NCBI RefSeq assembly: GCF_001654925.1
Contig: NZ_LXER01000029.1
Location: 214,508-278,507 of the forward strand
From: Buttiauxella brennerae ATCC 51605
Lineage (GTDB): Bacteria; Pseudomonadota; Gammaproteobacteria; Enterobacterales; Enterobacteriaceae
DNA length: 64,000 bases
Reading direction: 5' to 3'
Shown here: positions 48,546 through 58,659 of the stretch, piece after piece
Layout of the letters: the number at the start of each line of letters is the position of its first letter
How positions within the stretch are numbered: the first letter of the stretch is position 1
The notes under the pieces: model-generated
What the model saw: only the letters and a program-made list of their open reading frames with translations
What the model was told of the DNA's origin: nothing
The model's database searches: none
Made by a program: the position numbers and the translations under genes

Positions 48546-49562
48546 ATGAAGAAGGTCACCCGCTTAACTGAAGCAGATGTCACACCCGAAACCGTTTTTT
48601 TGCTCAAACGCCGCCAGGTGCTGAAGGCATTAGGTATCAGTGCGGCGGCCCTTTCGCTGCCCCAGACTGCCAATGCGGATATTCTTTCCTGGTTTAAAGG
48701 TAATGACCGACCACCCGCGCCATCAGGAAAACCTCTGCAATTCAGCCAGCCAGAACAGTGGCAGGCGAAACTGGCGATGACCCCGGAAGATAAAGTGACG
48801 GGCTACAACAATTTCTACGAGTTTGGTCTTGATAAAGCCGACCCTGCGGCAAACGCCGGGAGTTTAAAAACCGATCCGTGGAAAATCACCATTAGTGGTG
48901 AAGTCGCAAAACCGCAAACCCTCGATCTGGATGACCTGTATAAAAAATTCCCGCTGGAACAGCGCATCTATCGCATGCGTTGCGTTGAGGCCTGGTCGAT
49001 GGTAGTGCCGTGGATTGGCTTCCCGCTCAGTAAATTGCTGGCGCTGGTTGAGCCCACCAGCAAGGCGAAATATGTCGCCTTTGAAACGCTTTACGATCCG
49101 GAACAAATGCCCGGTCAGAAAGACCGCTTTATAGGTGGTGGTTTGAAGTATCCCTATGTCGAAGGGCTACGCCTTGATGAAGCGATGAACCCTCTGACGC
49201 TGCTCACTGTGGGTGTTTATGGCAAAGCGTTGCCGCCACAAAACGGAGCACCAATTCGCCTCACCGTACCGTGGAAATATGGCTTTAAAGGAATAAAGTC
49301 GATTGTCAGTATCAAGCTGGTTAGCGAGCTGCCGCCTACCACCTGGAATATGGCTGCACCGAATGAATACGGTTTTTATGCCAACGTGAACCCGAATGTT
49401 GATCATCCCCGCTGGTCACAATCGAGCGAACGTTTCATAGGTTCTGGTGGCGTGCTTGATGTGAAACGCCAGCCCACGCTGCTGTTTAATGGTTATGCCG
49501 ATCAAGTCGCTTCACTGTATCGCGGTTTGAATCTGAAGGAGAATTTCTAACGTGAGATTAAC
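48546..49562 (+). CDS. msrP: Protein-methionine-sulfoxide reductase catalytic subunit MsrP
   Basis: MsrP (YedY, 334 residues by the start used here) is a periplasmic molybdopterin enzyme that repairs oxidised methionines. A Tat signal carries RRQVLKAL at about 22-29. The molybdenum ligand is Cys146 in YRMRCVEAW. The start at 48546 gives the 334-residue family length, with GGAG upstream; a start at 48534 is less likely. The stop codon is at 49548-49550, so the coding part ends at 49550; the listed end includes the msrP/msrQ junction. In E. coli the gene sits elsewhere beside hprSR, which is not here. Confidence 0.93.
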
Positions 49563-50151
49563 GGCAAAGCAGGTTACATGGCTTAAAGTAGTGCTGCATC
49601 TCGCCGCCTTTATACCTTTTGTCTGGTTATTTTATGCCGCAAGCCAGGGGCAGCTGAGCGCTGATCCTGCAAAAGACATCCAGCATTTTACCGGCAGGAT
49701 GGCGCTGAAGTTACTGTTGGCAACGCTATTAGTCACACCTTTGGCGCGATACGGAAAGCAACCGCTGCTCATTCGCACCCGCCGCCTGCTGGGATTATGG
49801 TGCTTTGCATGGGCCACGATTCATCTAACCAGCTACGCTATGCTCGAGTTAGGCATCAGCAATCTGGCGCTTCTTGGTCGGGAACTGGTCACGCGCCCTT
49901 ATTTAACTTTAGGAATAATTAGCTGGCTGGTGCTGCTATCATTGGCCGCAACGTCTACGCAATCTTTACAACGAAAGCTAGGGTCTCGCTGGCAAAAACT
50001 GCACAACTTCGTCTATCTGGTTGCTATCCTCGCACCCATTCATTATTTATGGTCGGTAAAGGTTATCTCACCACAACCGTTGTTGTATGCTCTCGGTGCA
50101 ATCATCCTTTTAGCCTTGCGCTACAAGAAATTCCGCCAGTGGCTGCGATAA
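49552..50151 (+). CDS. msrQ: Heme-binding membrane subunit MsrQ
   Basis: MsrQ (YedZ, 199 residues) passes electrons from the quinone pool, and possibly Fre, to MsrP. It is an integral membrane b-type heme protein of the ferric-reductase superfamily with about six helices; conserved histidines are in [10 protein letters not shown] and [19 protein letters not shown]. It starts with GTG at 49552, one base after the msrP stop. It is about 12 residues shorter at the C terminus than E. coli MsrQ. Confidence 0.94.
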   Translation: MRLTAKQVTWLKVVLHLAAFIPFVWLFYAASQGQLSADPAKDIQHFTGRMALKLLLATLLVTPLARYGKQPLLIRTRRLLGLWCFAWATIHLTSYAMLELGISNLALLGRELVTRPYLTLGIISWLVLLSLAATSTQSLQRKLGSRWQKLHNFVYLVAILAPIHYLWSVKVISPQPLLYALGAIILLALRYKKFRQWLR

Positions 50152-50268
50152 CGATAGATATGTGTTCTTCCCCGCAGAAAAGTAATCAACCCTCCTCTTA
50201 AAAGGGATATCAGTTGATCATCTTCCCTGATAAGACCAGTATTTAGCTGCCAAATGCTACGAAATCGT

Positions 50269-50274
50269 TATAAT
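50269..50274 (+). promoter_or_regulatory. Likely -10 box of the aroQ-accBC operon
   Basis: TATAAT at 50269-50274 lies 110 bases before aroQ, in the context GAAATCGTTATAATGTGCG. A matching -35 is weak. The DNA between it and aroQ forms a leader. In E. coli the accBC promoter and leader occupy the corresponding place, without aroQ. Confidence 0.55.
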
Positions 50275-50383
50275 GTGCGACTTTGGTTTTTCTGACAGGC
50301 CATTTTCTGGCTCTGAAGGTGACAACCGAGCAACTTAGGTATATTTTGTAAAATACCTACAAATTGCAGGAGATGGCAGCACG

Positions 50384-50836
50384 ATGTCGGCTAATTTTCA
50401 CATTTTGCTTTTGAACGGACCGAATCTTAACATGCTGGGAACACGCGAGCCTGAGAAGTACGGCACGCTGACTCTGGCGCAAATTGTTAACTCGCTCGAA
50501 GAAGAAGCAAAAACGCTAAATGTCTCGTTCAGCCACCTGCAATCTAATGCTGAATATGAGTTGATCGACCGAATTCATCAGGCTAAAGACACTGTCGATT
50601 TTATTCTGATTAATCCGGCCGCGTTTACGCATACGAGCGTTGCACTGCGTGATGCCTTGTTAGCGGTAGATATTCCGTTTATCGAGATCCATCTGAGCAA
50701 TGTGCATGCGCGCGAACCGTTCCGCCATCATTCATATCTTTCTGATAAAGCGGTTGGTGTCATCTGCGGATTAGGCGCTGACGGCTATTCATATGCACTA
50801 CAGACGGCGGTAAAACGCTTGTCAAAATCCATCTAA
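50384..50836 (+). CDS. aroQ: Type II 3-dehydroquinate dehydratase
   Basis: AroQ (150 residues) dehydrates 3-dehydroquinate to 3-dehydroshikimate in the shikimate pathway. It is a dodecameric flavodoxin-like enzyme. Catalytic Tyr is in [10 protein letters not shown], and catalytic His and substrate residues are in [22 protein letters not shown] and HHSYLS. E. coli K-12 has only the unrelated type I enzyme AroD. The gene is 21 bases before accB, so it is probably the first gene of an aroQ-accBC operon. Confidence 0.96.
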   Translation: MSANFHILLLNGPNLNMLGTREPEKYGTLTLAQIVNSLEEEAKTLNVSFSHLQSNAEYELIDRIHQAKDTVDFILINPAAFTHTSVALRDALLAVDIPFIEIHLSNVHAREPFRHHSYLSDKAVGVICGLGADGYSYALQTAVKRLSKSI

Positions 50837-50857
50837 ACAAGAGTACGGAACCCACTC

Positions 50858-51331
50858 ATGGATATTCGTAAGATTAAAAAACTGATCGAGCTGGTTGAAG
50901 AATCAGGCATTTCTGAACTGGAAATTTCTGAGGGCGAAGAATCTGTTCGCATCAGTCGTGCACCGGTAAACACCGGCTACCCGATGATGCAACAGGCTTA
51001 TGCTGCGCCAATGTACCAGCCACAGCCGCAGGCCGGCCTGTCTAACGTTGTTGCACCTGCCGCTCCGGCAGAAGCACCGGCGGCTGCTGAAATCAGTGGT
51101 CACATCGTGCGTTCCCCAATGGTCGGTACTTTCTACCGCACCCCAAGCCCGGATGCTAAATCATTTGTTGAAGTTGGCCAGAAGGTTAACGTTGGCGATA
51201 CTCTGTGTATCGTTGAAGCAATGAAAATGATGAACCAGATCGAAGCTGACAAAGCTGGTGTGGTGAAAGCCATTCTGGTTGAAAACGGTCAACCGGTTGA
51301 ATTTGACGAGCCGCTGGTCGTCATCGAGTAA
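50858..51331 (+). CDS. accB: Biotin carboxyl carrier protein of acetyl-CoA carboxylase
   Basis: AccB (157 residues) carries the biotin that shuttles CO2 from AccC to AccAD in fatty acid synthesis. The biotinylated lysine is Lys123 in [12 protein letters not shown] proline/alanine-rich linker joins the N-terminal part to the biotinyl domain. In E. coli AccB represses its own operon. accC follows after 10 bases. Confidence 0.98.
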   Translation: MDIRKIKKLIELVEESGISELEISEGEESVRISRAPVNTGYPMMQQAYAAPMYQPQPQAGLSNVVAPAAPAEAPAAAEISGHIVRSPMVGTFYRTPSPDAKSFVEVGQKVNVGDTLCIVEAMKMMNQIEADKAGVVKAILVENGQPVEFDEPLVVIE

Positions 51332-51341
51332 CGAGGCGAAC

Positions 51342-52688
51342 ATGCTGGATAAAATTGTCATCGCTAACCGTGGTGAGATTGCATTGCGTATTCTTCGTGC
51401 CTGTAAAGAACTTGGCATCAAGACTGTCGCAGTTCACTCCACTGCCGATCGCGATTTAAAACACGTATTGCTGGCGGACGAAACTGTTTGTATCGGCCCG
51501 GCTCAGTCCGTAAAAAGCTATCTGAATATCCCGGCTATCATCTCTGCGGCAGAAATTACTGGCGCCGTGGCGATTCACCCGGGTTATGGCTTCCTGTCTG
51601 AAAATGCCAACTTTGCTGAGCAGGTTGAGCGTTCAGGCTTTATCTTCATTGGCCCGCGTGCTGAAACTATCCGTCTGATGGGCGATAAAGTTTCTGCAAT
51701 CAACGCTATGAAGAAAGCTGGCGTACCTTGCGTACCAGGTTCTGACGGTCCTCTTGACGGCGATATGGATAAAAACCGTGCCCATGCTAAACGCATCGGT
51801 TACCCGGTAATTATCAAAGCGTCCGGCGGCGGCGGCGGTCGTGGTATGCGTGTCGTACGTAACGATGCCGATCTGGAACAATCCATCAATATGACCCGTG
51901 CGGAAGCAAAAGCTGCTTTCAACAACGATATGGTCTATATGGAGAAGTACCTGGAAAACCCACGCCACATCGAGATTCAAGTTCTTGCTGATGGTCAGGG
52001 TAACGCGATCTATCTGGCTGAACGTGACTGCTCTATGCAGCGTCGTCACCAGAAAGTTGTTGAAGAAGCGCCAGCGCCAGGCATCACGCCGGAACTGCGT
52101 AAATTCATCGGTGAACGCTGCTCTAAAGCGTGTATCGACATCAACTATCGCGGTGCAGGTACTTTCGAGTTCCTGTTCGAAAACGGTGAGTTCTACTTTA
52201 TCGAGATGAACACCCGTATTCAGGTTGAACACCCGGTAACAGAAATGATCACCGGTGTTGATCTGATCAAAGAACAGCTTCGCATTGCAGCGGGTCAGCC
52301 ACTGTCTATCAAGCAAGAAGACGTTATTGTTCGCGGGCATGCGGTGGAATGCCGTATCAACGCCGAAGACCCGAACACCTTCCTGCCAAGCCCTGGCAAA
52401 ATTACTCGTTGCCATGTGCCGGGTGGTTTTGGTGTACGTTGGGAATCGCATATCTATTCCGGCTACACTGTTCCTCCATACTACGATTCAATGATCGCGA
52501 AACTTATCTGTTACGGCGAAACCCGTGAAGTTGCGATTGCGCGTATGAAGAACGCCCTGGCTGAGCTGATCATTGATGGCATCAAAACCAACGTTGATTT
52601 GCAGACCCGCATCATGAACGATGAAAACTTCCAGCATGGTGGGACTAACATCCACTATCTGGAGAAGAAACTGGGTATTCAGGACTAA
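51342..52688 (+). CDS. accC: Biotin carboxylase subunit of acetyl-CoA carboxylase
   Basis: AccC (448 residues) carboxylates the biotin on AccB using ATP and bicarbonate. It is an ATP-grasp enzyme; the glycine-rich loop is [14 protein letters not shown], and the metal and catalytic region is [19 protein letters not shown] (Glu and Arg). The start at 51342 gives [14 protein letters not shown]; the longer frame overlapping accB is rejected. A terminator follows. Confidence 0.98.
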   Translation: MLDKIVIANRGEIALRILRACKELGIKTVAVHSTADRDLKHVLLADETVCIGPAQSVKSYLNIPAIISAAEITGAVAIHPGYGFLSENANFAEQVERSGFIFIGPRAETIRLMGDKVSAINAMKKAGVPCVPGSDGPLDGDMDKNRAHAKRIGYPVIIKASGGGGGRGMRVVRNDADLEQSINMTRAEAKAAFNNDMVYMEKYLENPRHIEIQVLADGQGNAIYLAERDCSMQRRHQKVVEEAPAPGITPELRKFIGERCSKACIDINYRGAGTFEFLFENGEFYFIEMNTRIQVEHPVTEMITGVDLIKEQLRIAAGQPLSIKQEDVIVRGHAVECRINAEDPNTFLPSPGKITRCHVPGGFGVRWESHIYSGYTVPPYYDSMIAKLICYGETREVAIARMKNALAELIIDGIKTNVDLQTRIMNDENFQHGGTNIHYLEKKLGIQD

Positions 52689-52710
52689 GTTTCCGCAGTC
52701 AACATCGCTA

Positions 52711-52735
52711 AAAGGCCGGTTATCCGGCCTTTTTC
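52711..52735 (+). terminator. Terminator after accC
   Basis: A 9-base-pair stem (52711-52719 with 52724-52732) has a 4-base loop and leads into a T-rich stretch. Confidence 0.92.
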
Positions 52736-52787
52736 TTTTTTGGCTATGCGTTACAATCGCCGCTTTCCGCCAACTCAAGGGACAACA

Positions 52788-53030
52788 ATGGACGCGCGTT
52801 TTGTTCAGGCCCATAAAGAAGCCCGCTGGGCACTTTGGCTAACCCTTCTTTATCTCGCAGCATGGTTAGTGGCTGCTTACTTACCTGATAACAATATCGG
52901 CCCAACAGGTCTCCCGCACTGGTTTGAAATGGCGTGCCTGCTGGTACCTTTGCTGTTTATTTTACTGTGCTGGGCAATGGTGAAGTTTATCTTCCGTGAT
53001 ATTCCTCTGGAGGATGATCATGCAGCTTGA
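52788..53030 (+). CDS. yhdT: YhdT small membrane protein
   Basis: YhdT (80 residues, DUF997) has two membrane helices (about 16-33 and 46-68) and no assigned function. The start at 52788 gives MDARFVQAHKEARWA. It overlaps panF by 11 bases, a conserved pairing that suggests a link with pantothenate uptake. Confidence 0.92.
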   Translation: MDARFVQAHKEARWALWLTLLYLAAWLVAAYLPDNNIGPTGLPHWFEMACLLVPLLFILLCWAMVKFIFRDIPLEDDHAA

Positions 53031-54474
53031 AGTCGTATTACCGCTGATAGCCTATCTATTAGTGGTTTTTGGCATTTCTTTGTACGCCATGAAGCGCCGT
53101 ACCACTGGCAATTTCCTTAACGAATATTTCCTTGGCAGCCGTTCAATGGGTGGATTCGTATTAGCGATGACGCTAACCGCCACCTATATCAGTGCCAGTT
53201 CGTTTATTGGTGGGCCGGGTGCGGCTTACAAATACGGTCTGGGCTGGGTTTTGCTGGCGATGATCCAGCTTCCCGCTGTGTGGTTATCGCTGGGGATTCT
53301 GGGGAAAAAGTTTGCCATTCTAGCGCGTCGCTATAACGCCGTGACCCTGAACGACATGCTTTACGCACGCTACCAAAGCCGCCTGCTGGTATGGCTGGCA
53401 AGTATTAGCCTGTTGGTGGCTTTTGTTGGCGCGATGACCGTGCAGTTCATTGGCGGCGCACGCTTACTGGAAACCGCTGCGGGTATTCCTTACGAAACCG
53501 GCTTGCTGATTTTTGGTATTAGCATCGCGCTTTACACCGCCTTTGGCGGCTTCCGCGCCAGCGTTCTCAACGATGCGATGCAGGGTATGGTGATGTTGGT
53601 TGGAACGATTTTGCTGTTGGTGGGCATCGTTCACGCAGCCGGTGGCTTGCACAACGCGGTAGATACGCTTCAACGCATCGACCCTAAGCTTGTCTCACCA
53701 CAGGGTGCCGATGACATCCTTTCCCCAACGTTCATGACCTCATTCTGGGTACTGGTCTGTTTCGGCGTGATTGGCTTGCCTCACACGGCGGTGCGTTGCA
53801 TCTCTTATAAAGACAGTAAAGCCGTACACCGTGGAATTATCCTCGGCACGATTGTGGTCGCAATTTTGATGTTTGGTATGCACCTGGCCGGTGCACTAGG
53901 CCGCGCCGTGATACCTGATTTGAAAGTTCCGGATCTGGTTATCCCGACGTTGATGGTCACGGTATTGCCACCTATTGCTGCGGGGATCTTCCTTGCGGCA
54001 CCGATGGCGGCAATTATGTCGACAATTAATGCCCAATTGCTGCAATCATCCGCTACGATCGTCAAAGATCTTTATCTGAATATGCGACCAGATCAGATCA
54101 CTAATGAAAAGCGTCTGAAAAGAATGTCCTCGGTGATCACGCTAATCTTAGGCGTGCTGCTGTTACTTGCGGCATGGCGTCCGCCTGAAATGATCATCTG
54201 GCTGAATTTGTTAGCGTTTGGTGGTTTAGAAGCCGTGTTCCTCTGGCCGTTAGTTCTGGGCCTTTACTGGGAACGTGCCAATGCTGTGGGCGCACTGAGT
54301 GCGATGATTGTAGGTGGTGGGTTGTATGCGGTACTGGCGAGCTTCAAAATCCAATTGTTTGGCTTCCACCCCATTGTGCCATCCTTATTACTAAGTTTGC
54401 TGGCGTTCCTGGTAGGTAACCGTTTCGGTGAGCCGCTGCCTGCCCCAGCACTCGTTTCAACTACTGATAAATAA
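53020..54474 (+). CDS. panF: Sodium/pantothenate symporter
   Basis: PanF (484 residues) imports pantothenate with sodium for coenzyme A synthesis. It is a sodium:solute symporter (SSS) with about 12-13 helices; family segments are [23 protein letters not shown] (sodium-site region) and [16 protein letters not shown] 53020 has GGAGGA upstream within the yhdT end. prmA follows 11 bases later. Confidence 0.96.
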   Translation: MQLEVVLPLIAYLLVVFGISLYAMKRRTTGNFLNEYFLGSRSMGGFVLAMTLTATYISASSFIGGPGAAYKYGLGWVLLAMIQLPAVWLSLGILGKKFAILARRYNAVTLNDMLYARYQSRLLVWLASISLLVAFVGAMTVQFIGGARLLETAAGIPYETGLLIFGISIALYTAFGGFRASVLNDAMQGMVMLVGTILLLVGIVHAAGGLHNAVDTLQRIDPKLVSPQGADDILSPTFMTSFWVLVCFGVIGLPHTAVRCISYKDSKAVHRGIILGTIVVAILMFGMHLAGALGRAVIPDLKVPDLVIPTLMVTVLPPIAAGIFLAAPMAAIMSTINAQLLQSSATIVKDLYLNMRPDQITNEKRLKRMSSVITLILGVLLLLAAWRPPEMIIWLNLLAFGGLEAVFLWPLVLGLYWERANAVGALSAMIVGGGLYAVLASFKIQLFGFHPIVPSLLLSLLAFLVGNRFGEPLPAPALVSTTDK

Positions 54475-54485
54475 AGAGTTTCGCT

Positions 54486-55367
54486 ATGCCATGGATTCAA
54501 CTGAAAATTAATACTACTGGCGCAACCGCTGAAGAACTCGGCGACGCACTGATTGAGAGCGGCGCTGTATCCGTGACCTTTCAGGATACCCATGACACAC
54601 CGGTATTTGAGCCATTACCTGGCGAAACCCGTTTATGGGGCGATACCGATGTGATCGGTCTGTACGACGCTGAAGCTGACATGAACGAAGTGGTCGCCAT
54701 TCTCGAAAACTGCCCACTGCTGAGCGTTGGTTTCCACCATAAAATCGAGCAGATCGAAGACAAAGACTGGGAACGCGAATGGATGGATAACTTCCACCCA
54801 ATGCGCTTTGGGAAACGCCTGTGGATTTGCCCGAGCTGGCGTGATGTGCCAGACGTGAATGCGGTCAACGTCATGCTGGACCCGGGTCTTGCGTTTGGTA
54901 CTGGCACCCACCCAACCACATCTTTGTGCCTTGAGTGGCTTGATGGCTTGGATTTAGCGGGCAAAACCATCATCGACTTCGGATGTGGCTCCGGCATTCT
55001 TGCGATTGCGGCTCTGAAACTGGGAGCGGCAAGAGCGATTGGTATTGATATCGACCCGCAAGCCATTCAGGCCAGCCGTGATAACGCAGAGCGTAATGGT
55101 GTTTCTGAACTTCTGGAGCTGTATTTGCCGCAAGACCAGCCAGAAGCCATGAGCGCCGATGTGGTGGTTGCTAATATCCTGGCAGGCCCATTACGTGAGT
55201 TAGCCCCTTTAATCAGCGTGCTGCCTGTTCAGGGCGGTTTCCTGGGGCTTTCTGGTGTTCTGGCAAGCCAGGCAGAAAGTGTTTGCGAAGCGTATCAGGA
55301 CAAATTCACCCTCGATCCGGTCGCTGAAAAAGAAGAATGGTGCCGCATTACGGGCATCAAACGCTAA
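54486..55367 (+). CDS. prmA: Ribosomal protein L11 methyltransferase
   Basis: PrmA (293 residues) trimethylates the N terminus and two lysines of L11. An N-terminal L11-recognition domain (about 1-55) is followed by a Rossmann methyltransferase with the AdoMet motif [16 protein letters not shown] and [11 protein letters not shown]. It is probably co-transcribed with panF. Confidence 0.97.
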   Translation: MPWIQLKINTTGATAEELGDALIESGAVSVTFQDTHDTPVFEPLPGETRLWGDTDVIGLYDAEADMNEVVAILENCPLLSVGFHHKIEQIEDKDWEREWMDNFHPMRFGKRLWICPSWRDVPDVNAVNVMLDPGLAFGTGTHPTTSLCLEWLDGLDLAGKTIIDFGCGSGILAIAALKLGAARAIGIDIDPQAIQASRDNAERNGVSELLELYLPQDQPEAMSADVVVANILAGPLRELAPLISVLPVQGGFLGLSGVLASQAESVCEAYQDKFTLDPVAEKEEWCRITGIKR

Positions 55368-55378
55368 GTATCTTCCCT

Positions 55379-55402
55379 AAAAGTGGCCAACTGGCCACTT
55401 TT
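55379..55402 (+). terminator. Terminator after prmA
   Basis: A stem of 55382-55389 with 55392-55399, extended by A-T pairs, has a 2-base apex that would open to a larger loop, and TTTT at its right side. It ends the yhdT-panF-prmA unit. Confidence 0.85.
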
Positions 55403-55539
55403 GCCAGCCGCTTAATCCTAAATTTAACGCCCCCGCCATTTTTGCCCCCTTTTTCCTGAAAGCCGAGTTTTATAATGCGTCGCTTCAAACGTATCTGTTA
55501 ACCGACGTTGTTTAATAAAATTTATCAGGGAATGAATCA

Positions 55540-56280
55540 ATGAAAACCACTTTGCGCAATCTGGCAATTCTCACTATGGGTATGCTGCCCGCGTTAGCGA
55601 TGGCCTCTCACTGGAGTTACGAAGGTGAAGGTTCACCCGAGCACTGGAGCGAAATCAGCCCAGAGAACCAAATGTGTAAGCAGGGTATGAATCAGTCACC
55701 GATTGATATCAATAATACTCTTCAGGCGCATGTTAACCCGCTGAAAACCAGCTACGTTGACTCTCCTGTCACTATCATTAATAACGGCCATACTGTGCAG
55801 GCTGGTTTTGCTGCCAATGCGAAAGATAACGTGATTATTGATGGCGTTTCTTTCCAGCTCCAGCAACTCCATTTCCATGCGCCAAGCGAGAACACGCTGC
55901 ACGGCAAACATTACGATATGGAAATGCACATGGTGCACAAGAATGCCGACGGTGAGCTTGCCGTAGTCGCAGTAATGTTTGAAATCGGCGCGGCAAACAG
56001 CGAATTGAGTAAACTTTGGCAGGCTATGCCAGCTAAAGCAGAAATGTCTGGCGAGCTCACACAGAAAATTGATATCAACAAACTGCTGCCCGCTGACTTG
56101 ACCCACTATCGTTTCAGCGGTTCGCTGACAACACCGCCGTGTTCAGAAGGTGTCCGTTGGCTGGTGATGAAACACCCAGTTACGCTGTCTGAGCAACAAC
56201 TGAAACAATTCACCTTAGTTATGCATCACGATAATAACCGCCCAGTACAGCCTTTGCATGGCCGCGTAGTTGTTGAATAA
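55540..56280 (+). CDS. cah: Periplasmic alpha-carbonic anhydrase
   Basis: This 246-residue precursor has a signal peptide ending near AMA-SHW. The zinc ligands of the alpha class are His111 and His113 (QLHFHAPSE) and His130 (MEMHMVH). Cys46 and Cys201 (PPCSEGVRW) should form the structural disulfide. It interconverts CO2 and bicarbonate in the periplasm. E. coli K-12 has no gene here between prmA and dusB. It has its own promoter region and is monocistronic. Confidence 0.94.
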   Translation: MKTTLRNLAILTMGMLPALAMASHWSYEGEGSPEHWSEISPENQMCKQGMNQSPIDINNTLQAHVNPLKTSYVDSPVTIINNGHTVQAGFAANAKDNVIIDGVSFQLQQLHFHAPSENTLHGKHYDMEMHMVHKNADGELAVVAVMFEIGAANSELSKLWQAMPAKAEMSGELTQKIDINKLLPADLTHYRFSGSLTTPPCSEGVRWLVMKHPVTLSEQQLKQFTLVMHHDNNRPVQPLHGRVVVE

Positions 56281-56290
56281 ATCACCAATT

Positions 56291-56310
56291 AACGGGGTTT
56301 TTACCCCGTT
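56291..56310 (+). terminator. Terminator-like hairpin after cah
   Basis: An 8-base-pair stem with a T4 loop is followed by TCTCACTC rather than a T-run, so termination may be partial. Confidence 0.5.
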
Positions 56311-56571
56311 CTCACTCAAGTTTTGACCACAAAATATTGGCGTTTCTCAGCAGAAAAATGAGATTTCACTCACATAAAAATGCAGAAATAGATGAACAAA
56401 GCAGCAGTTTATCTGGAAACAACGGCTTAAAATGGCGGTAATTACCTCTTAGTTTCACAAAAACCAAAAAGAGCATAAATAAACCAAAATCACTTAACAT
56501 GATGATAATAATGATAAATTTTATTTACCCGTCATTCTGTATACAGATTCATTGATCTACGACAGCTGATT

Positions 56572-56586
56572 GTTCAAAGTTTGGCC
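56572..56586. promoter_or_regulatory. Fis binding site overlapping the dusB-fis promoter
   Basis: GTTCAAAGTTTGGCC fits the 15-base Fis core at the outer G/C and inner YR positions. It ends right at the -35 box, so bound Fis would block polymerase, matching known autorepression of fis. Confidence 0.7.
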
Positions 56587-56615
56587 TTTCATCTCACGTC
56601 AAAAATGCGTAATAT
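56587..56615 (+). promoter_or_regulatory. dusB-fis promoter
   Basis: TTTCAT (56587-56592), a 17-base spacer and TAATAT (56610-56615) are followed by a GC-rich discriminator. This equals the E. coli fis promoter as I recall it, which responds to growth rate, ppGpp and supercoiling. Confidence 0.85.
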
Positions 56616-56653
56616 ACGCCGCCTTGCAGGCAAGTATGGTCATTTCTTAACTC

Positions 56654-57619
56654 ATGCGCATTGGACAACACCAGCTCAGAAATCGACTGATTGCAGCACC
56701 TATGGCTGGCATCACTGACAGACCATTCAGGACGCTGTGTTACGAGATGGGGGCCGGACTGACTGTTTCCGAGATGATGTCCTCTAACCCTGAAGTTTGG
56801 GCGAGCGATAAATCACGTTTACGGATGGTGCACGTGAATGAACCAGGTATTCGCACCGTGCAAATTGCCGGTAGTGACCCTGATGAGATGGCAGAGGCCG
56901 CACGTATTAACGTGGCTAATGGCGCCCAGATTATTGATATCAATATGGGATGCCCGGCAAAGAAAGTGAATCGTAAGCTCGCGGGTTCAGCACTTCTGCA
57001 ATACCCAAGTCTGGTGAAGTCTATCCTGACGACGGTAATTAACGCAGTGGACGTGCCTGTAACGTTGAAGATTCGCACTGGCTGGGATACGGCGCACCGT
57101 AACTGTGAAGAGATTGCCCAACTGGCTGAAGACTGTGGCATTCAAGCTTTGACGATTCATGGACGCACACGCGCCTGTTTATTTCAGGGCGACGCTGAAT
57201 ACGACAGCATTCGGGCAGTTAAGCAGAAAGTTTCCATTCCGGTAATCGCGAATGGTGACATTACTGACCCGCTTAAAGCCAGAGCTGTGCTCGACTACAC
57301 AGGGGCTGATGCTCTTATGATAGGACGCGCGGCTCAGGGAAGACCCTGGATCTTTCGGGAAATCCAGTATTATCTGGACACTGGAGAGCTGCTTCCTCCC
57401 CTGCCTCTGGCAGAGGTAAAGCGCTTACTTTGTGGGCATATTGGTGAACTTCATGAGTTTTATGGTCATGCTAAGGGATACCGAATTGCACGCAAACACG
57501 TTTCCTGGTACTTACAGGAACACGCTCCAAATGACCAGTTTCGGCGCACATTCAACGCCATTGAAGATGCAAGCGAACAGCTTGAGGCGTTGGAGGCATA
57601 CTTCGAAAATCTTGCGTAA
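56654..57619 (+). CDS. dusB: tRNA-dihydrouridine synthase B
   Basis: DusB (321 residues) reduces U17 in tRNA D-loops with FMN and NADPH. It is a TIM barrel; the catalytic Cys100 is in [15 protein letters not shown], and FMN contacts are in [13 protein letters not shown] and [12 protein letters not shown]. It is co-transcribed with fis, 25 bases upstream; in E. coli dusB translation is poor and needed for efficient fis translation. Confidence 0.98.
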   Translation: MRIGQHQLRNRLIAAPMAGITDRPFRTLCYEMGAGLTVSEMMSSNPEVWASDKSRLRMVHVNEPGIRTVQIAGSDPDEMAEAARINVANGAQIIDINMGCPAKKVNRKLAGSALLQYPSLVKSILTTVINAVDVPVTLKIRTGWDTAHRNCEEIAQLAEDCGIQALTIHGRTRACLFQGDAEYDSIRAVKQKVSIPVIANGDITDPLKARAVLDYTGADALMIGRAAQGRPWIFREIQYYLDTGELLPPLPLAEVKRLLCGHIGELHEFYGHAKGYRIARKHVSWYLQEHAPNDQFRRTFNAIEDASEQLEALEAYFENLA

Positions 57620-57644
57620 TTAGAAATAAAGAGCTGACAGAACT

Positions 57645-57941
57645 ATGTTCGAACAACGCGTAAATTCTGACGTACTAACCGTTTCCACCGTTAACTCACA
57701 GGATCAGGTTACCCAAAAACCTCTTCGTGACTCCGTGAAACAAGCACTGAAGAACTATTTTGCTCAACTGAATGGTCAAGATGTTAGTGATCTGTATGAG
57801 CTGGTATTGGCTGAAGTAGAGCAGCCATTGTTGGACATGGTGATGCAATACACCCGTGGCAACCAAACCCGCGCTGCCCTGATGATGGGCATCAACCGTG
57901 GCACGCTGCGTAAAAAATTGAAAAAATACGGCATGAACTGA
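57645..57941 (+). CDS. fis: DNA-binding protein Fis
   Basis: Fis (98 residues) is the nucleoid protein abundant in early exponential growth. It activates rRNA promoters and aids site-specific inversion and lambda excision. The C-terminal helix-turn-helix is [20 protein letters not shown]. It differs from E. coli Fis, as remembered, at one visible position (Ser in GQDVSDLYE). A terminator follows. Confidence 0.99.
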   Translation: MFEQRVNSDVLTVSTVNSQDQVTQKPLRDSVKQALKNYFAQLNGQDVSDLYELVLAEVEQPLLDMVMQYTRGNQTRAALMMGINRGTLRKKLKKYGMN

Positions 57942-57965
57942 TATTAATCAGTTAACTTGTTGTTT

Positions 57966-58003
57966 AAAAAGGCGCTACTCGGCATGGGGAAGCGCCTTTT
58001 TTA
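57966..58003 (+). terminator. Terminator of dusB-fis
   Basis: An 11-base-pair stem (57966-57976 with 57991-58001) has a 14-base loop and six Ts at its right side. Confidence 0.9.
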
Positions 58004-58059
58004 ATATTTGTGATACGCCTGGTGACAGGCTACTTTGCTAACGAATGGTTCAGGTAAAC

Positions 58060-58383
58060 TTACTCGGTATGCGAATATTCAGCTTCCGCTAACGAACGGA
58101 GTTGTTCCTGCATATACGCAGAAAAGTATTCAGGATTTTTAATCACAACACGGTTGCCGGACTTAATTTTATCAGCCCACCCAGCCACTTTTTTGGTGAA
58201 TTCAGTATTCCATCCCTCCTGATTCGCTCGTGCCGTAACATCATCTGCACTCGCCGGTACCCCCAGCTCATTCAGATACTTAAAGATCCCCTTCGCTGTG
58301 CTCTCATCCATAGAATGCGGGGTTGATGCGGATGTATTCATACCGCCAATGTAGTCCAATGCTTTTTCAATGACAGCTGGCAT
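58060..58383 (-). CDS. Small protein, possibly DUF1889 (YoaC-like)
   Basis: This is a 107-residue soluble protein without signal or membrane segment. From memory it resembles the E. coli YoaC (DUF1889) family in MPAVIEKALDYIGGM, ESTAKGIFKYLNELGVPAS and IKNPEYFSAYMQE. Function is unknown. ATG 58383 has AAGGA 8 bases upstream. It occupies the place where E. coli has yhdJ and acrSEF after fis. No partner gene is evident. Confidence 0.75.
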   Translation of the reverse strand: MPAVIEKALDYIGGMNTSASTPHSMDESTAKGIFKYLNELGVPASADDVTARANQEGWNTEFTKKVAGWADKIKSGNRVVIKNPEYFSAYMQEQLRSLAEAEYSHTE

Positions 58384-58446
58384 ATTCTTATCCTTAAAAT
58401 TAACCGTGTATTAAACGAGCCTGTAGCACGCACTGACCATTACCAA

Positions 58447-58659
58447 TTAACCATACGGTTTAAATAGTTGCCACCCTTGGTAGGGCATCCTTTTTAATAG
58501 TTGTGACATACCGAACGCTTCCCGAATAATTGGACGTTTTTGACTATGGCGCAAACGCCTTTTTAGTGCATGGAATCCAGCCATCCCTTCAGGTTCCCAG
58601 TCGAAATTTGGATCTATCTGAATAATATTGAAGCCGACAATATGCTTGAATACGGGCAT
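58447..58659 (-). CDS. Hypothetical small protein
   Basis: This 70-residue frame starts MPVFKHIVGFNII and has a good AGGGG ribosome binding site 6 bases upstream of ATG 58659. It is basic (KRRLRHSQKR) and I do not recognise it. It overlaps the plus-strand frame at 58570-58767 by 90 bases, so at most one of the two is likely to be a normal gene; the ribosome binding site favours this one. Confidence 0.4.
   Translation of the reverse strand: MPVFKHIVGFNIIQIDPNFDWEPEGMAGFHALKRRLRHSQKRPIIREAFGMSQLLKRMPYQGWQLFKPYG

Larger units (their letters stand above)
56281..56653. other. cah-dusB intergenic region
   Basis: These 373 bases hold a terminator-like hairpin for cah (56291-56298 with 56303-56310, no strong T-run), AT-rich DNA, a Fis-like site at 56572-56586, and the dusB-fis promoter. 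E. coli has several Fis sites in the matching region; only the promoter-proximal one is clear to me here. Confidence 0.7.

Noticed and set aside
51633..52451. A 272-codon open frame antisense to accC
   Set aside because: It mirrors a highly conserved gene with strong codon bias, has no recognisable motif, and is a typical shadow frame.
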